A stretch of 64,000 nucleotides of DNA from Alkalibaculum sporogenes (GTDB lineage Bacteria > Bacillota > Clostridia > Eubacteriales > Alkalibacteraceae): positions 98,590-162,589 of the forward strand of contig NZ_WHNX01000007.1 in assembly GCF_009362815.1 (NCBI RefSeq), read 5' to 3'. The position numbers and the translations under genes are program-made. Shown here one piece after another: positions 15,998 to 25,905 of this stretch (the stretch's first letter is position 1; each line of letters begins with the position of its first letter). Under the pieces are notes generated by a model. That model saw nothing but the letters and a program-made list of their open reading frames with translations, searched no databases and was not told the DNA's origin.

Positions 15998-16579
15998 ATG
16001 GAAAATAGATTAAAAGGATCTAAAACAGCAGAAAACTTGATGAAAGCTTTTGCAGGTGAATCTCAAGCTAGAAATAGGTATACTTTTTACGCAGAAAAAG
16101 CACAACAAGAAAAACAAATACAGATTTCTAATGTTTTTAATGAGACAGCTCACAATGAAAAATATCATGCAGAAAGATTTTTTAGATTCTTAAATACAGA
16201 GTTTAAAGGAGAACAAGTAGCAATAACAGATGTAGGATTTCCAGTAGATCTAGGTACAACTTTAGAAAACCTTGAAGCTGCTGCAAGAGGAGAACATGAA
16301 GAACATGCTATTTTATATCCTGCTTGGGCTAAAGAAGCTGAAGAGGAAGGTTTTAGTCAGATAGCGACTGTCTTTGAATTAGTATCAAAGGTAGAGAAGA
16401 AACATGAAGAACGATTCAACCAATACGCTCAAAGAGTGTTGAATAATGAAATTTTTAGACAAACTGGTAAAGTGAAATGGGTGTGCTTGGAATGTGGTCA
16501 TGTCCACGAAGGTATAGAGGCTCCAGATGCATGTCCTATATGCTCAAGACCTAAAGGTTTTTTTAAATTGCAACTGTGA
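15998..16579 (+). CDS. rbr: Rubrerythrin
   Basis: A 193-residue two-domain peroxide reductase. The N-terminal ferritin-like domain has the di-iron motifs GESQARNRY and ETAHNEKYHAERF, then GEHEEH and a second ExxH (KVEKKHEERF). The C-terminal rubredoxin domain has CLECGH and CPICSRPKGFF, giving the Fe(Cys)4 site. It reduces hydrogen peroxide in anaerobes. ATG 15998 is chosen because AGAGGTGATGTCA is upstream, while GTG/ATG at 15989/15992 overlap it. A run of 12 T at 15954-15965 precedes the ribosome binding site. Confidence 0.95.
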   Translation: MENRLKGSKTAENLMKAFAGESQARNRYTFYAEKAQQEKQIQISNVFNETAHNEKYHAERFFRFLNTEFKGEQVAITDVGFPVDLGTTLENLEAAARGEHEEHAILYPAWAKEAEEEGFSQIATVFELVSKVEKKHEERFNQYAQRVLNNEIFRQTGKVKWVCLECGHVHEGIEAPDACPICSRPKGFFKLQL

Positions 16580-16614
16580 CAACACGTAAGAATAACAATA
16601 GATATATACTCTTG

Positions 16615-16651
16615 AAAATGACTTTTCTAATATTAATAGAGAAGTCATTTT
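16615..16651 (+). terminator. Terminator after rubrerythrin
   Basis: Arms AAAATGACTTTTCT (16615-16628) and AGAGAAGTCATTTT (16638-16651), one wobble pair, followed by CTTTAATTT. Confidence 0.8.
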
Positions 16652-16773
16652 CTTTAATTTATAAATAAAAGTGCTGAGAAAGTATAAAAACTAATCCTTT
16701 GTTGGATTGTAATCAAATTACTTAAACTGTATAATAGAGTAATCAGAGCGTAAAGTAGTAAGAGGAGCGATAT

Positions 16774-17703
16774 ATGGATTTATTAATAGTATTTACATCT
16801 ATACTTACATTATTTATTGTAGGAATAGTTGGTTATTATTGTAGGAAAAAAGAAATATTAGGAGAACAAACAGTACAAAATTTACCTAGGTTTTTATTAG
16901 ATATTACATTTCCTTGTATGATTATTAGTTCAATGCAAATTCCATATTCTACAAATAAGTTAGATGATCTAAAAGCAATGTTTTTAATATCAATAGGTGT
17001 GTACATATTTTCATTACTATTTGCATTACTAATACCAAAGATCTTAAGGATAGAAAAGGAAGAAGATCAAGGAGTATATAAATTCATGTCAGTATTTTCT
17101 AATGTCGCTTTTATGGGGTATCCTGTGCTATTATCTATTTACTCTAGTGAAGCGATATTTTATGCATCAGTATTTAATTTGCCATTCAACTTTTTAGTTT
17201 TTACTGTGGGAATTTATTTTATGCAAAGTAAATTCAAAAAATTCAACTTTAAAATTTTAATAAACCCTAGTTTAATTTCAGTGTTTACAGGTTTTATTTT
17301 TTTCTTATTTTCTATTAAAATTCCTAATATGATATTGCAACCAGTAGAAATGATAGGGAATTTGACAACGCCACTGGCTATGATTTTTATAGGAGCATCT
17401 TTAACAAATGTAGATATAAAAAAGATTTTTACAGAATGGAGATTATATGGTATATCTTTAATAAGGTTAATCATAATACCAATGATTATTCTATTAGTTT
17501 TAAGAAACTTCGTTCAGGATCCATTATTGTTGGGAATACCAGTAATAATATGTGGGATGCCTGTAGCAGCAAATTGTGCTATTATCTCAAGTCAATACGG
17601 ATGCGATTCTGATATAGCGTCGCAAGGAATTTTTATGACTACATTGTTATCAATGTTTACAATTCCGTTTTTAGTTTTTATTTTATCAATTTTATCAGTA
17701 TAG
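16774..17703 (+). CDS. AEC (auxin efflux carrier) family transporter
   Basis: A 309-residue membrane protein with ten predicted hydrophobic segments arranged in two halves, the AEC layout. Conserved stretches are LPRFLLDITFPCMIISSM in the first half, NVAFMGYPVL, and LTTPLAMIFIGASLTNVD in the second. Members export or import small organic acids (malate, malonate) or other anions; the substrate here is unknown. AAGAGGAGCG precedes ATG 16774. It is 27 bases upstream of the nucleosidase gene and could share its transcript. Confidence 0.87.
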   Translation: MDLLIVFTSILTLFIVGIVGYYCRKKEILGEQTVQNLPRFLLDITFPCMIISSMQIPYSTNKLDDLKAMFLISIGVYIFSLLFALLIPKILRIEKEEDQGVYKFMSVFSNVAFMGYPVLLSIYSSEAIFYASVFNLPFNFLVFTVGIYFMQSKFKKFNFKILINPSLISVFTGFIFFLFSIKIPNMILQPVEMIGNLTTPLAMIFIGASLTNVDIKKIFTEWRLYGISLIRLIIIPMIILLVLRNFVQDPLLLGIPVIICGMPVAANCAIISSQYGCDSDIASQGIFMTTLLSMFTIPFLVFILSILSV

Positions 17704-17730
17704 AAATAAAAGTGAAAAGGAGAGTTATAT

Positions 17731-18441
17731 ATGATTATTGGAATTATAGGTGCCATGGAAAAAGAGATTGTTTTACTAAAAGAAAAAATGATTATAGAGA
17801 AAACCGTAAATCAATCTAGCCTTGAGTTTTATGTTGGAAAACTTAATGACAAAGAAGTGGTGTTGGTTAGATCAGGAATAGGGAAAGTTAATGCAGCAAT
17901 GTGCACACAAATTTTAGTTGATATTTACAATGTAGAGTTAATAATTAATACAGGAGTAGCAGGCGCATTGCACCCAGATTTAAACGTTGGGGATATAGTG
18001 GTATCTACAGATACATTGCAACACGATATTGATGCATCAGTTTTTGGAGATCCAAGAGGAATAATTCCAGGCATGGACAAAAGTGTTTTTTTAGGTGATG
18101 AGAAGTTGTTAGGGTTTATCGATGATATTACACTGTCTGATCAGAAAATATTGAAAGGAAGAATAGTAACTGGAGATCAGGCTATAGGATGTGGCGATAC
18201 TAAAACTTTGTTGTATGAACAATTTGAAGGTTTTTGTGTAGAAATGGAAGGTGGAGCAATAGCCCACGTTTGTCACTTGAATAATATCCCGTTCCTAATT
18301 ATTAGAGCTATATCTGATAAAGCAGATGAGGAAGTAGAAGTAAATTATAATGAATTTTTAGAGTTAGCCGCAAAGAACTCAAGTTTTATTGTTGAGAGTA
18401 TACTATCAAACATAGAAATAGGTAGTATGAGGAAATTATAA
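17731..18441 (+). CDS. mtnN: 5'-methylthioadenosine/S-adenosylhomocysteine nucleosidase
   Basis: A 236-residue nucleoside hydrolase that removes adenine from MTA and SAH, allowing methyl-cycle recycling. It begins GIIGAMEKEI, with the catalytic Glu12; CVEMEGGAIAHVC holds the second acid and RAISDKAD the catalytic Asp, matching the E. coli enzyme's Glu12/Glu174/Asp197 layout. AAAGGAGAG precedes ATG 17731. It lies between the AEC transporter and alr at short spacing, so the three may be co-transcribed. Confidence 0.95.
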   Translation: MIIGIIGAMEKEIVLLKEKMIIEKTVNQSSLEFYVGKLNDKEVVLVRSGIGKVNAAMCTQILVDIYNVELIINTGVAGALHPDLNVGDIVVSTDTLQHDIDASVFGDPRGIIPGMDKSVFLGDEKLLGFIDDITLSDQKILKGRIVTGDQAIGCGDTKTLLYEQFEGFCVEMEGGAIAHVCHLNNIPFLIIRAISDKADEEVEVNYNEFLELAAKNSSFIVESILSNIEIGSMRKL

Positions 18442-18463
18442 TATATTGTTGGAGGAACGTTAA

Positions 18464-19600
18464 GTGAGACCTACATGGTGTGAGATAGATTTAGATAAAT
18501 TGATAGATAACTATACTGCTATAAAGAATCATGTTGGACAGCAAGTTGAATTAATGCCTGTAGTTAAGGCTGATGCATATGGACATGGAGCAATACAATG
18601 TGCGAGAGCACTTATGGATATAGGTGCAAATAGATTTGCAGTTGCTATAGTAGACGAAGGGATTCAATTACGTAAGGCAGGAATAACCTGCCCTATTCTT
18701 GTTTTAGGATATATACCATTAGAGGAAATATCAAACTTAATAAAATGGGATTTAACACCTACTGTTTATACTATAGAATTTGCAAAAAAATTATCCGATA
18801 AAACAAATAAAAACCAAAAGATTCACATTAAATTAGATACGGGTATGGGTAGACTTGGATTTAGAGGATTTAAAGAAACAATCAGTGCTGTAGAAACTAT
18901 AAACAAGTTAGATAATATAAACATTGAGGGTATATATAGTCATTTCGCTATATCGGATGCATTAGATAAGAGTTATAGTTATGGGCAAATAGAAGTTTTC
19001 GAAGAAGTAATTAGGGAGTTGAAAAAAAGAGGAATAGAGATTCCATTAAAGCATTTTTCAAATAGTGCGGGGATTATAGATTTACCAACTAGCCACTATA
19101 ACTGTGTTCGCCCAGGAATTATACTATATGGACTATATCCTTCTCAAGAGGTACAAAAAAATAATATAGACCTAAAACCGGTAAAAAACTTTAAAACTAG
19201 AATATCTAATCTAAATACAATTCATACAAATGAAAGCGTAGGATATGGGAGAAAATATGTAGCTAACAATGAAAGGGTTATCGCTACATTAGCTGTTGGA
19301 TATGCGGACGGATACAGTAGACTATTATCTAATAAAGGTGAAGTTATATTAAGAGGCCAAAGAGCAAATGTTGTAGGCACAATATGCATGGATCAATGTA
19401 TGATCGATGTAACGCATATTAAAGATGTCAAAATCGGCGACGAGGTTTTACTTTATGGAGAAAATCTTCCCATTGAAGAAATTGCCCAAAAAATGGGGAC
19501 TATAAATTATGAAGTAACATGTATGACGAAAGAAAGAGTACTTAAATTATATTATTGGAAAAATATTTTAATTAAATTGGATAATTTTCTTATAGAGTGA
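18464..19600 (+). CDS. alr: Alanine racemase
   Basis: A 378-residue PLP enzyme that makes D-alanine for peptidoglycan. The PLP lysine is Lys35 in PVVKADAYGHG; the catalytic tyrosine is Tyr261 in SVGYGRKYV; HIKLDTGMGRLGFRG and CMDQCMIDVT are also typical. Start GTG 18464 has TTGGAGGAACG upstream. It follows mtnN by 22 bases. In many Firmicutes alr is followed by the mazE-mazF type toxin-antitoxin pair; here a mazF-like gene follows after 257 bases. Confidence 0.95.
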   Translation: MRPTWCEIDLDKLIDNYTAIKNHVGQQVELMPVVKADAYGHGAIQCARALMDIGANRFAVAIVDEGIQLRKAGITCPILVLGYIPLEEISNLIKWDLTPTVYTIEFAKKLSDKTNKNQKIHIKLDTGMGRLGFRGFKETISAVETINKLDNINIEGIYSHFAISDALDKSYSYGQIEVFEEVIRELKKRGIEIPLKHFSNSAGIIDLPTSHYNCVRPGIILYGLYPSQEVQKNNIDLKPVKNFKTRISNLNTIHTNESVGYGRKYVANNERVIATLAVGYADGYSRLLSNKGEVILRGQRANVVGTICMDQCMIDVTHIKDVKIGDEVLLYGENLPIEEIAQKMGTINYEVTCMTKERVLKLYYWKNILIKLDNFLIE

Positions 19601-19857
19601 CAATAATACAAATGAGAGAAAATTACATATTCATTCCCTTCATTTTTCTTGTTATTTTTGGTAACGAAATCATAAAAATAATTATAAAATATTATGAGTA
19701 CTAAGTGTTTTGGATTATAAGCTAAATTATAAGATGAAATCTCTCACAATACAAGAAAAATAGATGAAATAGTTTATAATTACCTCCAATGCATATTTAG
19801 TTTTAATGAGCTAATGAAAATTAGGACTTTATAATATTAAATCGGAGAGTGAATAGG

Positions 19858-20208
19858 GTGAATGTCAAGCGTGGAGACGTGTATTATGCAGATTTAAGCC
19901 CAGTAGTTGGTTCTGAACAAGGAGGCATTAGACCCGTCCTCGTTCTTCAGAATAATGTAGGCAATAAGTATAGTCCGACGATAATAATATCTGCTATAAC
20001 ATCACAGATAAATAAATCAAAATTGCCAACGCATATTGAAATAAATGCTACAGATTTCGGCTTGAGTAAAGATTCAGTTGTATTATTAGAACAGATAAGG
20101 ACCATTGACAAGAAAAGATTAAGAGAAAAAATAGGCCATTTGAATGAAGACGTAATGAATCAAGTAAATGAAGCACTTCAAATTAGCTTTGGAATGGCAA
20201 ATTTTTAA
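19858..20208 (+). CDS. MazF/EndoA-family endoribonuclease toxin
   Basis: A 116-residue protein, the length of B. subtilis Endo[31 protein letters not shown] with its Arg, and IIISAITSQ with its Thr, form the active site of PemK-like mRNA interferases, which cut mRNA at short sites. GTG 19858 is chosen because CGGAGAG is 8 bases upstream; the GTG at 19849 is inside that site. The cognate antitoxin, usually between alr and this gene, is not visible in the 257-base gap. The active-site residues look intact, so an antitoxin elsewhere is likely. Confidence 0.92.
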   Translation: MNVKRGDVYYADLSPVVGSEQGGIRPVLVLQNNVGNKYSPTIIISAITSQINKSKLPTHIEINATDFGLSKDSVVLLEQIRTIDKKRLREKIGHLNEDVMNQVNEALQISFGMANF

Positions 20209-20210
20209 AT

Positions 20211-20250
20211 ATGAAATTAGCACCCCAATTCGTAGGGGTGCTAATTTCAT
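20211..20250 (+). terminator. Terminator after mazF
   Basis: Perfect 16-bp inverted repeat ATGAAATTAGCACCCC with 8-base loop. The right arm ends in TTTCAT rather than a T-run, but the stem is long and stable. Confidence 0.7.
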
Positions 20251-20333
20251 AAATAGCAAACTTAAAAGACCCTCAAATATATTATTATATTAAAAGAATT
20301 CAAATATTGAGCACGTTTACATAATGTAAAGCT

Positions 20334-20362
20334 ATTTACCACTATAAATGATGTGGTATAAT
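20334..20362 (+). promoter_or_regulatory. Extended -10 promoter ahead of the repeat leader
   Basis: TGGTATAAT at 20354-20362 is an extended -10; the -35 position 17 bases upstream reads ATTTAC, which is weak. A 15-base palindrome TTTACATAATGTAAA is at 20316-20330, upstream of it. Transcription would start near 20370 and run through about 490 bases of repeats into yitT. Confidence 0.5.
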
Positions 20363-20367
20363 ATTCG

Positions 20368-20790
20368 CATCAGCAGATTGGCTCGCAGAATTCAAATCAT
20401 TTTCCGTGCTTGCACGAGAAAAGGAAGTGAATTCTATGAGCAAGTGCCAACGACCGAGACAGCAAAGCTGTTGAGGTGAGATCTGCAGCAGATTGGATGC
20501 AATTAGGGAGCAAGAGGTAGGAAACTGGACGCAGGATTAGAACTTTTTGGCTTTCGCCAAAAGAAGAAAAGTTTTTCGTAAGCGAAAAACAGCAAGCCTT
20601 CTGCCTCCAACATCTCACTTCTCACTTCTCACTTCTCACTTCTCAAGGGAGCAAGTGCCAACGACCGAGACAGCGAAGCTGTTGAGGTGAGATCTGCAGC
20701 AGATTGAATGCAATTAGGATGCGAGAAGCGAGAAGCTAGATGCAGGATTGGAGCTTTAGTTTACAGCCAAAAGCAAAGAAGGACTTATCC
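20368..20790 (+). repeat. Structured repeat region ahead of yitT
   Basis: A stretch richer in G+C than its surroundings. Two 70-base direct repeats, 20438-20507 and 20649-20718, lie 211 bases apart and differ at 2 positions; similarity fades out over the next 40 bases. A third partial match (CAGCAGATTGG) is at 20371-20381. Between them are hairpins TTTTTGGC/GCCAAAA and GTTTTTCG-TAAG-CGAAAAAC and four tandem CTCACTT heptamers (20614-20641). The first part folds as GAATTCA...TGAATTC with an inner CGTG-CTTG-CACG hairpin (20387-20434). No believable gene is present on either strand. Confidence 0.7.
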
Positions 20791-20863
20791 AAAACAAAAG
20801 CTATAAACATCTAGCATTTTTGTTTATGTTTAAATAGCGGCGGATTGAAGATAGGAGCAATTA

Positions 20864-21730
20864 ATGAAGAATACTGATATTAAAAAAAGCAAGTTACTTT
20901 TAGATTATCTGGGAATATCAATTGGATGTATGATTATGGCTCTTAGCTTTAATTCATTTTTTGTGCCCAGCAAAATTGCGCCTGGTGGTTTTAGTGGTCT
21001 AGCTACGGTTTTGTACCATTTTACAGGTTTTCCTATAGGTATAGTGACATTAATTTTGACCATACCATTATTTTCTGTATCAATTAAATTGTTAGGAGCA
21101 AAATTTGGATTAAAAAGTTTCTATGGGACAATATTTTTTTCTATCTGTATTGATTTTATTATACGAACTCCACCATTAACGAATGATTATTTCTTAGCGT
21201 CAGTTTTTGGAGGTATCTTATTGGGTATTGGTATTGGGTTTATTTTCAGATTTGGTGGTACCACTGGTGGAACAGATTTATTAGCAGCTATTTTACACCA
21301 TTACTTTAGAGGAATCCCTGTGTCTACTTGGCTGCTAATTTTGGATTCAATCGTAGTATTGATAGCAGGTATCTCATTTAGGAATATAGAGGTAACTCTT
21401 TATTCTATACTTACAATATACATTACTATGAGATTAATAGATCTGATACTAGAGGGCATTAGCTACGCAAAAGCATTCTATATCATCTCTGATTATTCAT
21501 CCCAAATGGCTGATAAAATAATAAATGAGCTAGACAGAGGTGTTACTACACTAAGTGGGAAAGGTATGTATACTAAGAACAATAAAGATGTACTATTATG
21601 CGTGGTTAATAGATCACAAGTTTATGATCTTAAAGAGATGGTTAGATCAGTAGATCCAAATGCATTTGTTATATTAGCCGATGTCCATGAAGTTTTGGGC
21701 GAAGGTTTTAAAAATATAGATAAAAAATAA
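20864..21730 (+). CDS. YitT family membrane protein
   Basis: A 288-residue protein with five to six membrane segments in residues 12-190 (YitT_membrane domain: LGISIGCMIMALSFNSFFV, GGFSGLATVLYH, RFGGTTGGTDLLAAI) and a soluble C-terminal DUF2179 domain (about 220-285) with GVTTLSGKGMYT and DPNAFVILADVHEVLGEGF. Function is not established for the family. AGATAGGAGC precedes the ATG. It follows the repeat leader and is 12 bases from the transketolase genes, so the three are probably one transcript. Confidence 0.92.
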   Translation: MKNTDIKKSKLLLDYLGISIGCMIMALSFNSFFVPSKIAPGGFSGLATVLYHFTGFPIGIVTLILTIPLFSVSIKLLGAKFGLKSFYGTIFFSICIDFIIRTPPLTNDYFLASVFGGILLGIGIGFIFRFGGTTGGTDLLAAILHHYFRGIPVSTWLLILDSIVVLIAGISFRNIEVTLYSILTIYITMRLIDLILEGISYAKAFYIISDYSSQMADKIINELDRGVTTLSGKGMYTKNNKDVLLCVVNRSQVYDLKEMVRSVDPNAFVILADVHEVLGEGFKNIDKK

Positions 21731-21742
21731 GGAGGTAAATGA

Positions 21743-22552
21743 ATGGTAGATTTAAAAGTTATAGCTACTAACATTAGACAAGGCATTATTAAGCAAATAT
21801 CAAATGCTGCTTCAGGGCACCCAGGAGGTTCATTATCAGGTGTGGAGATTCTAACATTATTATATTTTGAGGTAATGAAGGTTGATCCTAAGAACCCTAA
21901 AGATCCAAAAAGTGATAGGTTTGTATTATCAAAAGGACATGCCTCACCATTATTATATGCAACTTTAGCAGAAAGAGGATATTTCGATAAATCAGAGCTA
22001 CTTACCTTTAGAATGATTAATAGCAAGCTACAAGGTCATCCTGATATGAAACATACTCCTGGTGTAGATATGTCCACAGGCTCATTAGGACAAGGGCTAT
22101 CAGCAGCAGTTGGAATGGCGATGGCAGGAAAATTAGATAAAAAAGACTCAAAAGTTTATGCCTTATTAGGTGATGGAGAATTACAGGAAGGTATAATTTG
22201 GGAAGCAGCAATGTCGGCAAGTCATTATAATTTAGATAACTTAGTAGCATTTGTGGATTATAATGGACTACAGATAGATGGTAGATGTTGTGATGTTATG
22301 GGATCTGATCCTATAGATGCAAAATTTGAGGCATTTAACTGGAATGTAATTAGTATTTCTAATGGACATGATTTTGATGAAATAAGAGAAGGTTTAAGTA
22401 ATATAGTAAAAGGAAAACCAAATGTTTTAATTTGTAAGACGATTAAAGGTAAAGGTGTATCATTTATGGAAGATCAAGTGGGTTGGCATGGATCAGCGCC
22501 AAATGAAGAACAAACAAAACAGGCATTAGCTGAGTTAGGAGGTACACTATGA
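21743..22552 (+). CDS. Transketolase, N-terminal (TPP-binding) subunit
   Basis: A 269-residue half of a split transketolase. It has SNAASGHPGGSLSG, LSKGHASPLLYA, DMSTGSLGQGLSAAVGMA and the TPP motif GDGELQEG...VDYNGLQIDG. With the partner subunit it moves two-carbon ketol units between sugar phosphates in the non-oxidative pentose phosphate pathway. AAGGAGGTAAATGA precedes ATG 21743. The stop overlaps the start of the C-terminal subunit (ATGA), giving translational coupling. Split transketolases are common in clostridia and archaea. Confidence 0.95.
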   Translation: MVDLKVIATNIRQGIIKQISNAASGHPGGSLSGVEILTLLYFEVMKVDPKNPKDPKSDRFVLSKGHASPLLYATLAERGYFDKSELLTFRMINSKLQGHPDMKHTPGVDMSTGSLGQGLSAAVGMAMAGKLDKKDSKVYALLGDGELQEGIIWEAAMSASHYNLDNLVAFVDYNGLQIDGRCCDVMGSDPIDAKFEAFNWNVISISNGHDFDEIREGLSNIVKGKPNVLICKTIKGKGVSFMEDQVGWHGSAPNEEQTKQALAELGGTL

Positions 22553-23487
22553 GTAATCAAGTAGCTACTAGAGTAGCCTATGGAAATGCACTTGCAAAAC
22601 TAGGAAAGACAAATAAAAATATCGTTGTATTAGATGCAGATTTATCTAAATCTACAAATACTGCAACGTTCTGCAAAGCTGAACCTGAGAGACATTTTAA
22701 TTGTGGTATAGCAGAACAAAATATGCTTGGTATAGCAGCAGGACTTGCTGCTTCTGGCAAAATAGCATTTGCATCAACTTTTGCAGTATTTGGGGCAGGT
22801 AGAGCTTTTGAAATAATAAGAAACTCAATTTGTTACCCTAAATTAAATGTAAAAGTTGCAGTAACACATGCTGGATTAACAGTTGGAGAAGATGGTGCGA
22901 CTCATCAATCTATTGAAGATGTTGCTATAATGCGTTCTCTTCCAAATATGATAGTATTATGTCCTGCAGATGCTGTTGAAACTGAAAAAATGATTAATAC
23001 TATTGTTGAATATAATGGACCAGTCTATATAAGACTAGGTAGACCAAACTTGCCAATTATATTAAGTGAAGATTATGAATTTGAGATAGGTAAATCTGTA
23101 GAACTACAAGATGGTAAAGATGTGACTATTATAGCTATGGGTATTATGGTAGCACAAGCGCTTAAAGCAAGTGAAGAGCTGAAAAGTGAAGGAATTAGTG
23201 CAAGAGTTATCAATATGAGTACTATTAAACCAATAGATGAACAAGCAGTGATTAAAGCTGCAAAAGAGACCGGTGCAATAGTAACAGCAGAAGAACATAG
23301 CATTATAGGTGGTCTAGGAAGTGCAGTAGCTGATGTTTTAGTGAAGGATACATTTGCGCCACTAGAAAAAGTTGGTGTACAAGATACTTTTGGTGAATCT
23401 GGAAAGCCAGATGAATTATTAGAGAAATACGGTTTAACGTACAAAGAGATTATAGAAGCTTCAAAGAAAGCTATAGCAAGAAAGTAA
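22549..23487 (+). CDS. Transketolase, C-terminal subunit
   Basis: A 312-residue protein with the pyrimidine-binding domain (residues 1-160: ATRVAYGNALAKL, FNCGIAEQNMLGIAAGLA with the catalytic Glu, AVFGAGRAFE, THAGLTVGEDGATHQ) and the C-terminal transketolase domain (about 180-310). It completes the enzyme encoded by the overlapping upstream gene. The pair would serve the pentose-phosphate products of the epimerase, 6-phosphogluconate dehydrogenase and transaldolase-like genes elsewhere in the window. Confidence 0.95.
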   Translation: MSNQVATRVAYGNALAKLGKTNKNIVVLDADLSKSTNTATFCKAEPERHFNCGIAEQNMLGIAAGLAASGKIAFASTFAVFGAGRAFEIIRNSICYPKLNVKVAVTHAGLTVGEDGATHQSIEDVAIMRSLPNMIVLCPADAVETEKMINTIVEYNGPVYIRLGRPNLPIILSEDYEFEIGKSVELQDGKDVTIIAMGIMVAQALKASEELKSEGISARVINMSTIKPIDEQAVIKAAKETGAIVTAEEHSIIGGLGSAVADVLVKDTFAPLEKVGVQDTFGESGKPDELLEKYGLTYKEIIEASKKAIARK

Positions 23488-23533
23488 AAATAACTGTATC
23501 ATACATGAGATCAAAAATTTAATGTGTAATACC

Positions 23534-23566
23534 ACTAAACTCTAACTTAATAAGTTAGAGTTTAGT
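23534..23566 (+). terminator. Terminator after the transketolase genes, first hairpin
   Basis: Perfect 15-bp inverted repeat ACTAAACTCTAACTT with loop AAT. No long T-run follows. Confidence 0.6.
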
Positions 23567-23580
23567 CATGCAAACTTTTA

Positions 23581-23617
23581 TTATAACTAAGGATGGTTAT
23601 CTCATCCTTAGTTATAA
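23581..23617 (+). terminator. Second tandem hairpin
   Basis: Perfect 15-bp inverted repeat TTATAACTAAGGATG with loop GTTATCT, 14 bases after the previous one. Two unlike hairpins in a row may together block read-through toward pyrG. Confidence 0.55.
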
Positions 23618-23670
23618 TAAAGAAATAGCATGAAATCATTGATTGATGACTCATTTAACTATATAATTAA

Positions 23671-23699
23671 TTGACATTATTATTATTAATCTTTAAAAT
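23671..23699 (+). promoter_or_regulatory. pyrG promoter
   Basis: TTGACA (23671-23676), 17-base spacer, TAAAAT (23694-23699). The expected start near 23706 lacks the run of G followed by C used for reiterative-transcription control of pyrG in Bacillus, and the leader is too short for an attenuator. Confidence 0.8.
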
Positions 23700-23705
23700 G
23701 AATAA

Positions 23706-25346
<1,641 letters not shown>

Positions 25347-25364
25347 TAATAGTTTAAATAATGA

Positions 25365-25393
25365 AAAAATATCTCTATTTCTGAGATATTTTT
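25365..25393 (+). terminator. pyrG terminator
   Basis: Inverted repeat AAAAATATCTC/GAGATATTTTT with 7-base loop, then CTTT. Confidence 0.75.
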
Positions 25394-25409
25394 CTTTAAG
25401 TTATCAACG

Positions 25410-25591
25410 TTATACACTATTAAACGGGGGATAATGTGGATAAGTGGACGATTTACTGTGGACAATGTGGATAAAAGTCCGTAAAAATAGATATAGTGAT
25501 GAAAAAAACATTATATTGTGTATATAATAGATACTATATACTAAAGTTGCTAACAATGTGTTGATTACCTAGATAATATGCTTGTGGATAA
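25410..25591. promoter_or_regulatory. DnaA-box cluster between pyrG and rho
   Basis: Three perfect DnaA boxes in the same orientation (TGTGGATAA, complement of TTATCCACA) are at 25435-25443, 25466-25474 and 25583-25591. One-mismatch boxes are at 25410-25418 (TTATACACT), 25457-25465 (TGTGGACAA, abutting the second perfect box) and 25517-25525 (TGTGTATAT). The surrounding 500 bases are A/T-rich and hold no gene. This could be a DnaA titration or regulatory site; no dnaA or dnaN is in the window. Confidence 0.6.
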
Positions 25592-25633
25592 GATATTAAG
25601 AGAAACAGAAATAATAATATTTTCAAACAATCA

Positions 25634-25663
25634 TTGACAACAGAAATTTATTTGATATATTAT
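25634..25663 (+). promoter_or_regulatory. Candidate rho promoter
   Basis: TTGACA at 25634-25639 with TATTAT at 25658-25663 (18-base spacer) or TATATT at 25656 (16-base spacer). It would give a leader of about 235 bases before rho, long enough for Rho autoregulation. No other signal is seen in 25664-25905. Confidence 0.5.
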
Positions 25664-25905
25664 TATATAGACAAGCTAATTAAAATATGTTTGTAATCTC
25701 GAACGATTCTGTTTAATATTCATTAATTTTGGACATTATATTTGTATATATTATTTTATGATAAGATAATTTGATTTAGTACACTTCAATGCATTTCTAT
25801 CATATTGAAAAACGATCGAAGTCGCTATTCATTATATTTTCAAATCCTAATTTTCTTCTAAATATCTACTAATAATCTGTCGTACATAATACCGGAGGTG
25901 TTTAA

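Noticed and set aside
19612..19704. Open frame for a 30-residue hydrophobic peptide between alr and mazF, considered as an antitoxin or type I toxin.
   Set aside because: No ribosome binding site before the ATG, no charged DNA-binding or toxin-binding part, and A/T-rich sequence easily gives such frames.
20397..20618. Minus-strand frame of 73 codons in the repeat region.
   Set aside because: It runs through direct repeats and heptamers, has no start site and no family likeness; it looks like a by-product of the repeats.
20614..20641. CTCACTT tandem heptamers as a CRISPR-like array.
   Set aside because: The units are contiguous 7-mers with no spacers, and no cas gene is in the window.
25400..25905. 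The pyrG-rho gap as the chromosomal origin.
   Set aside because: DnaA boxes are present, but no dnaA, dnaN, rpmH or rnpA is near and no clear unwinding element with DnaA trios was recognised; titration or regulation is more likely.
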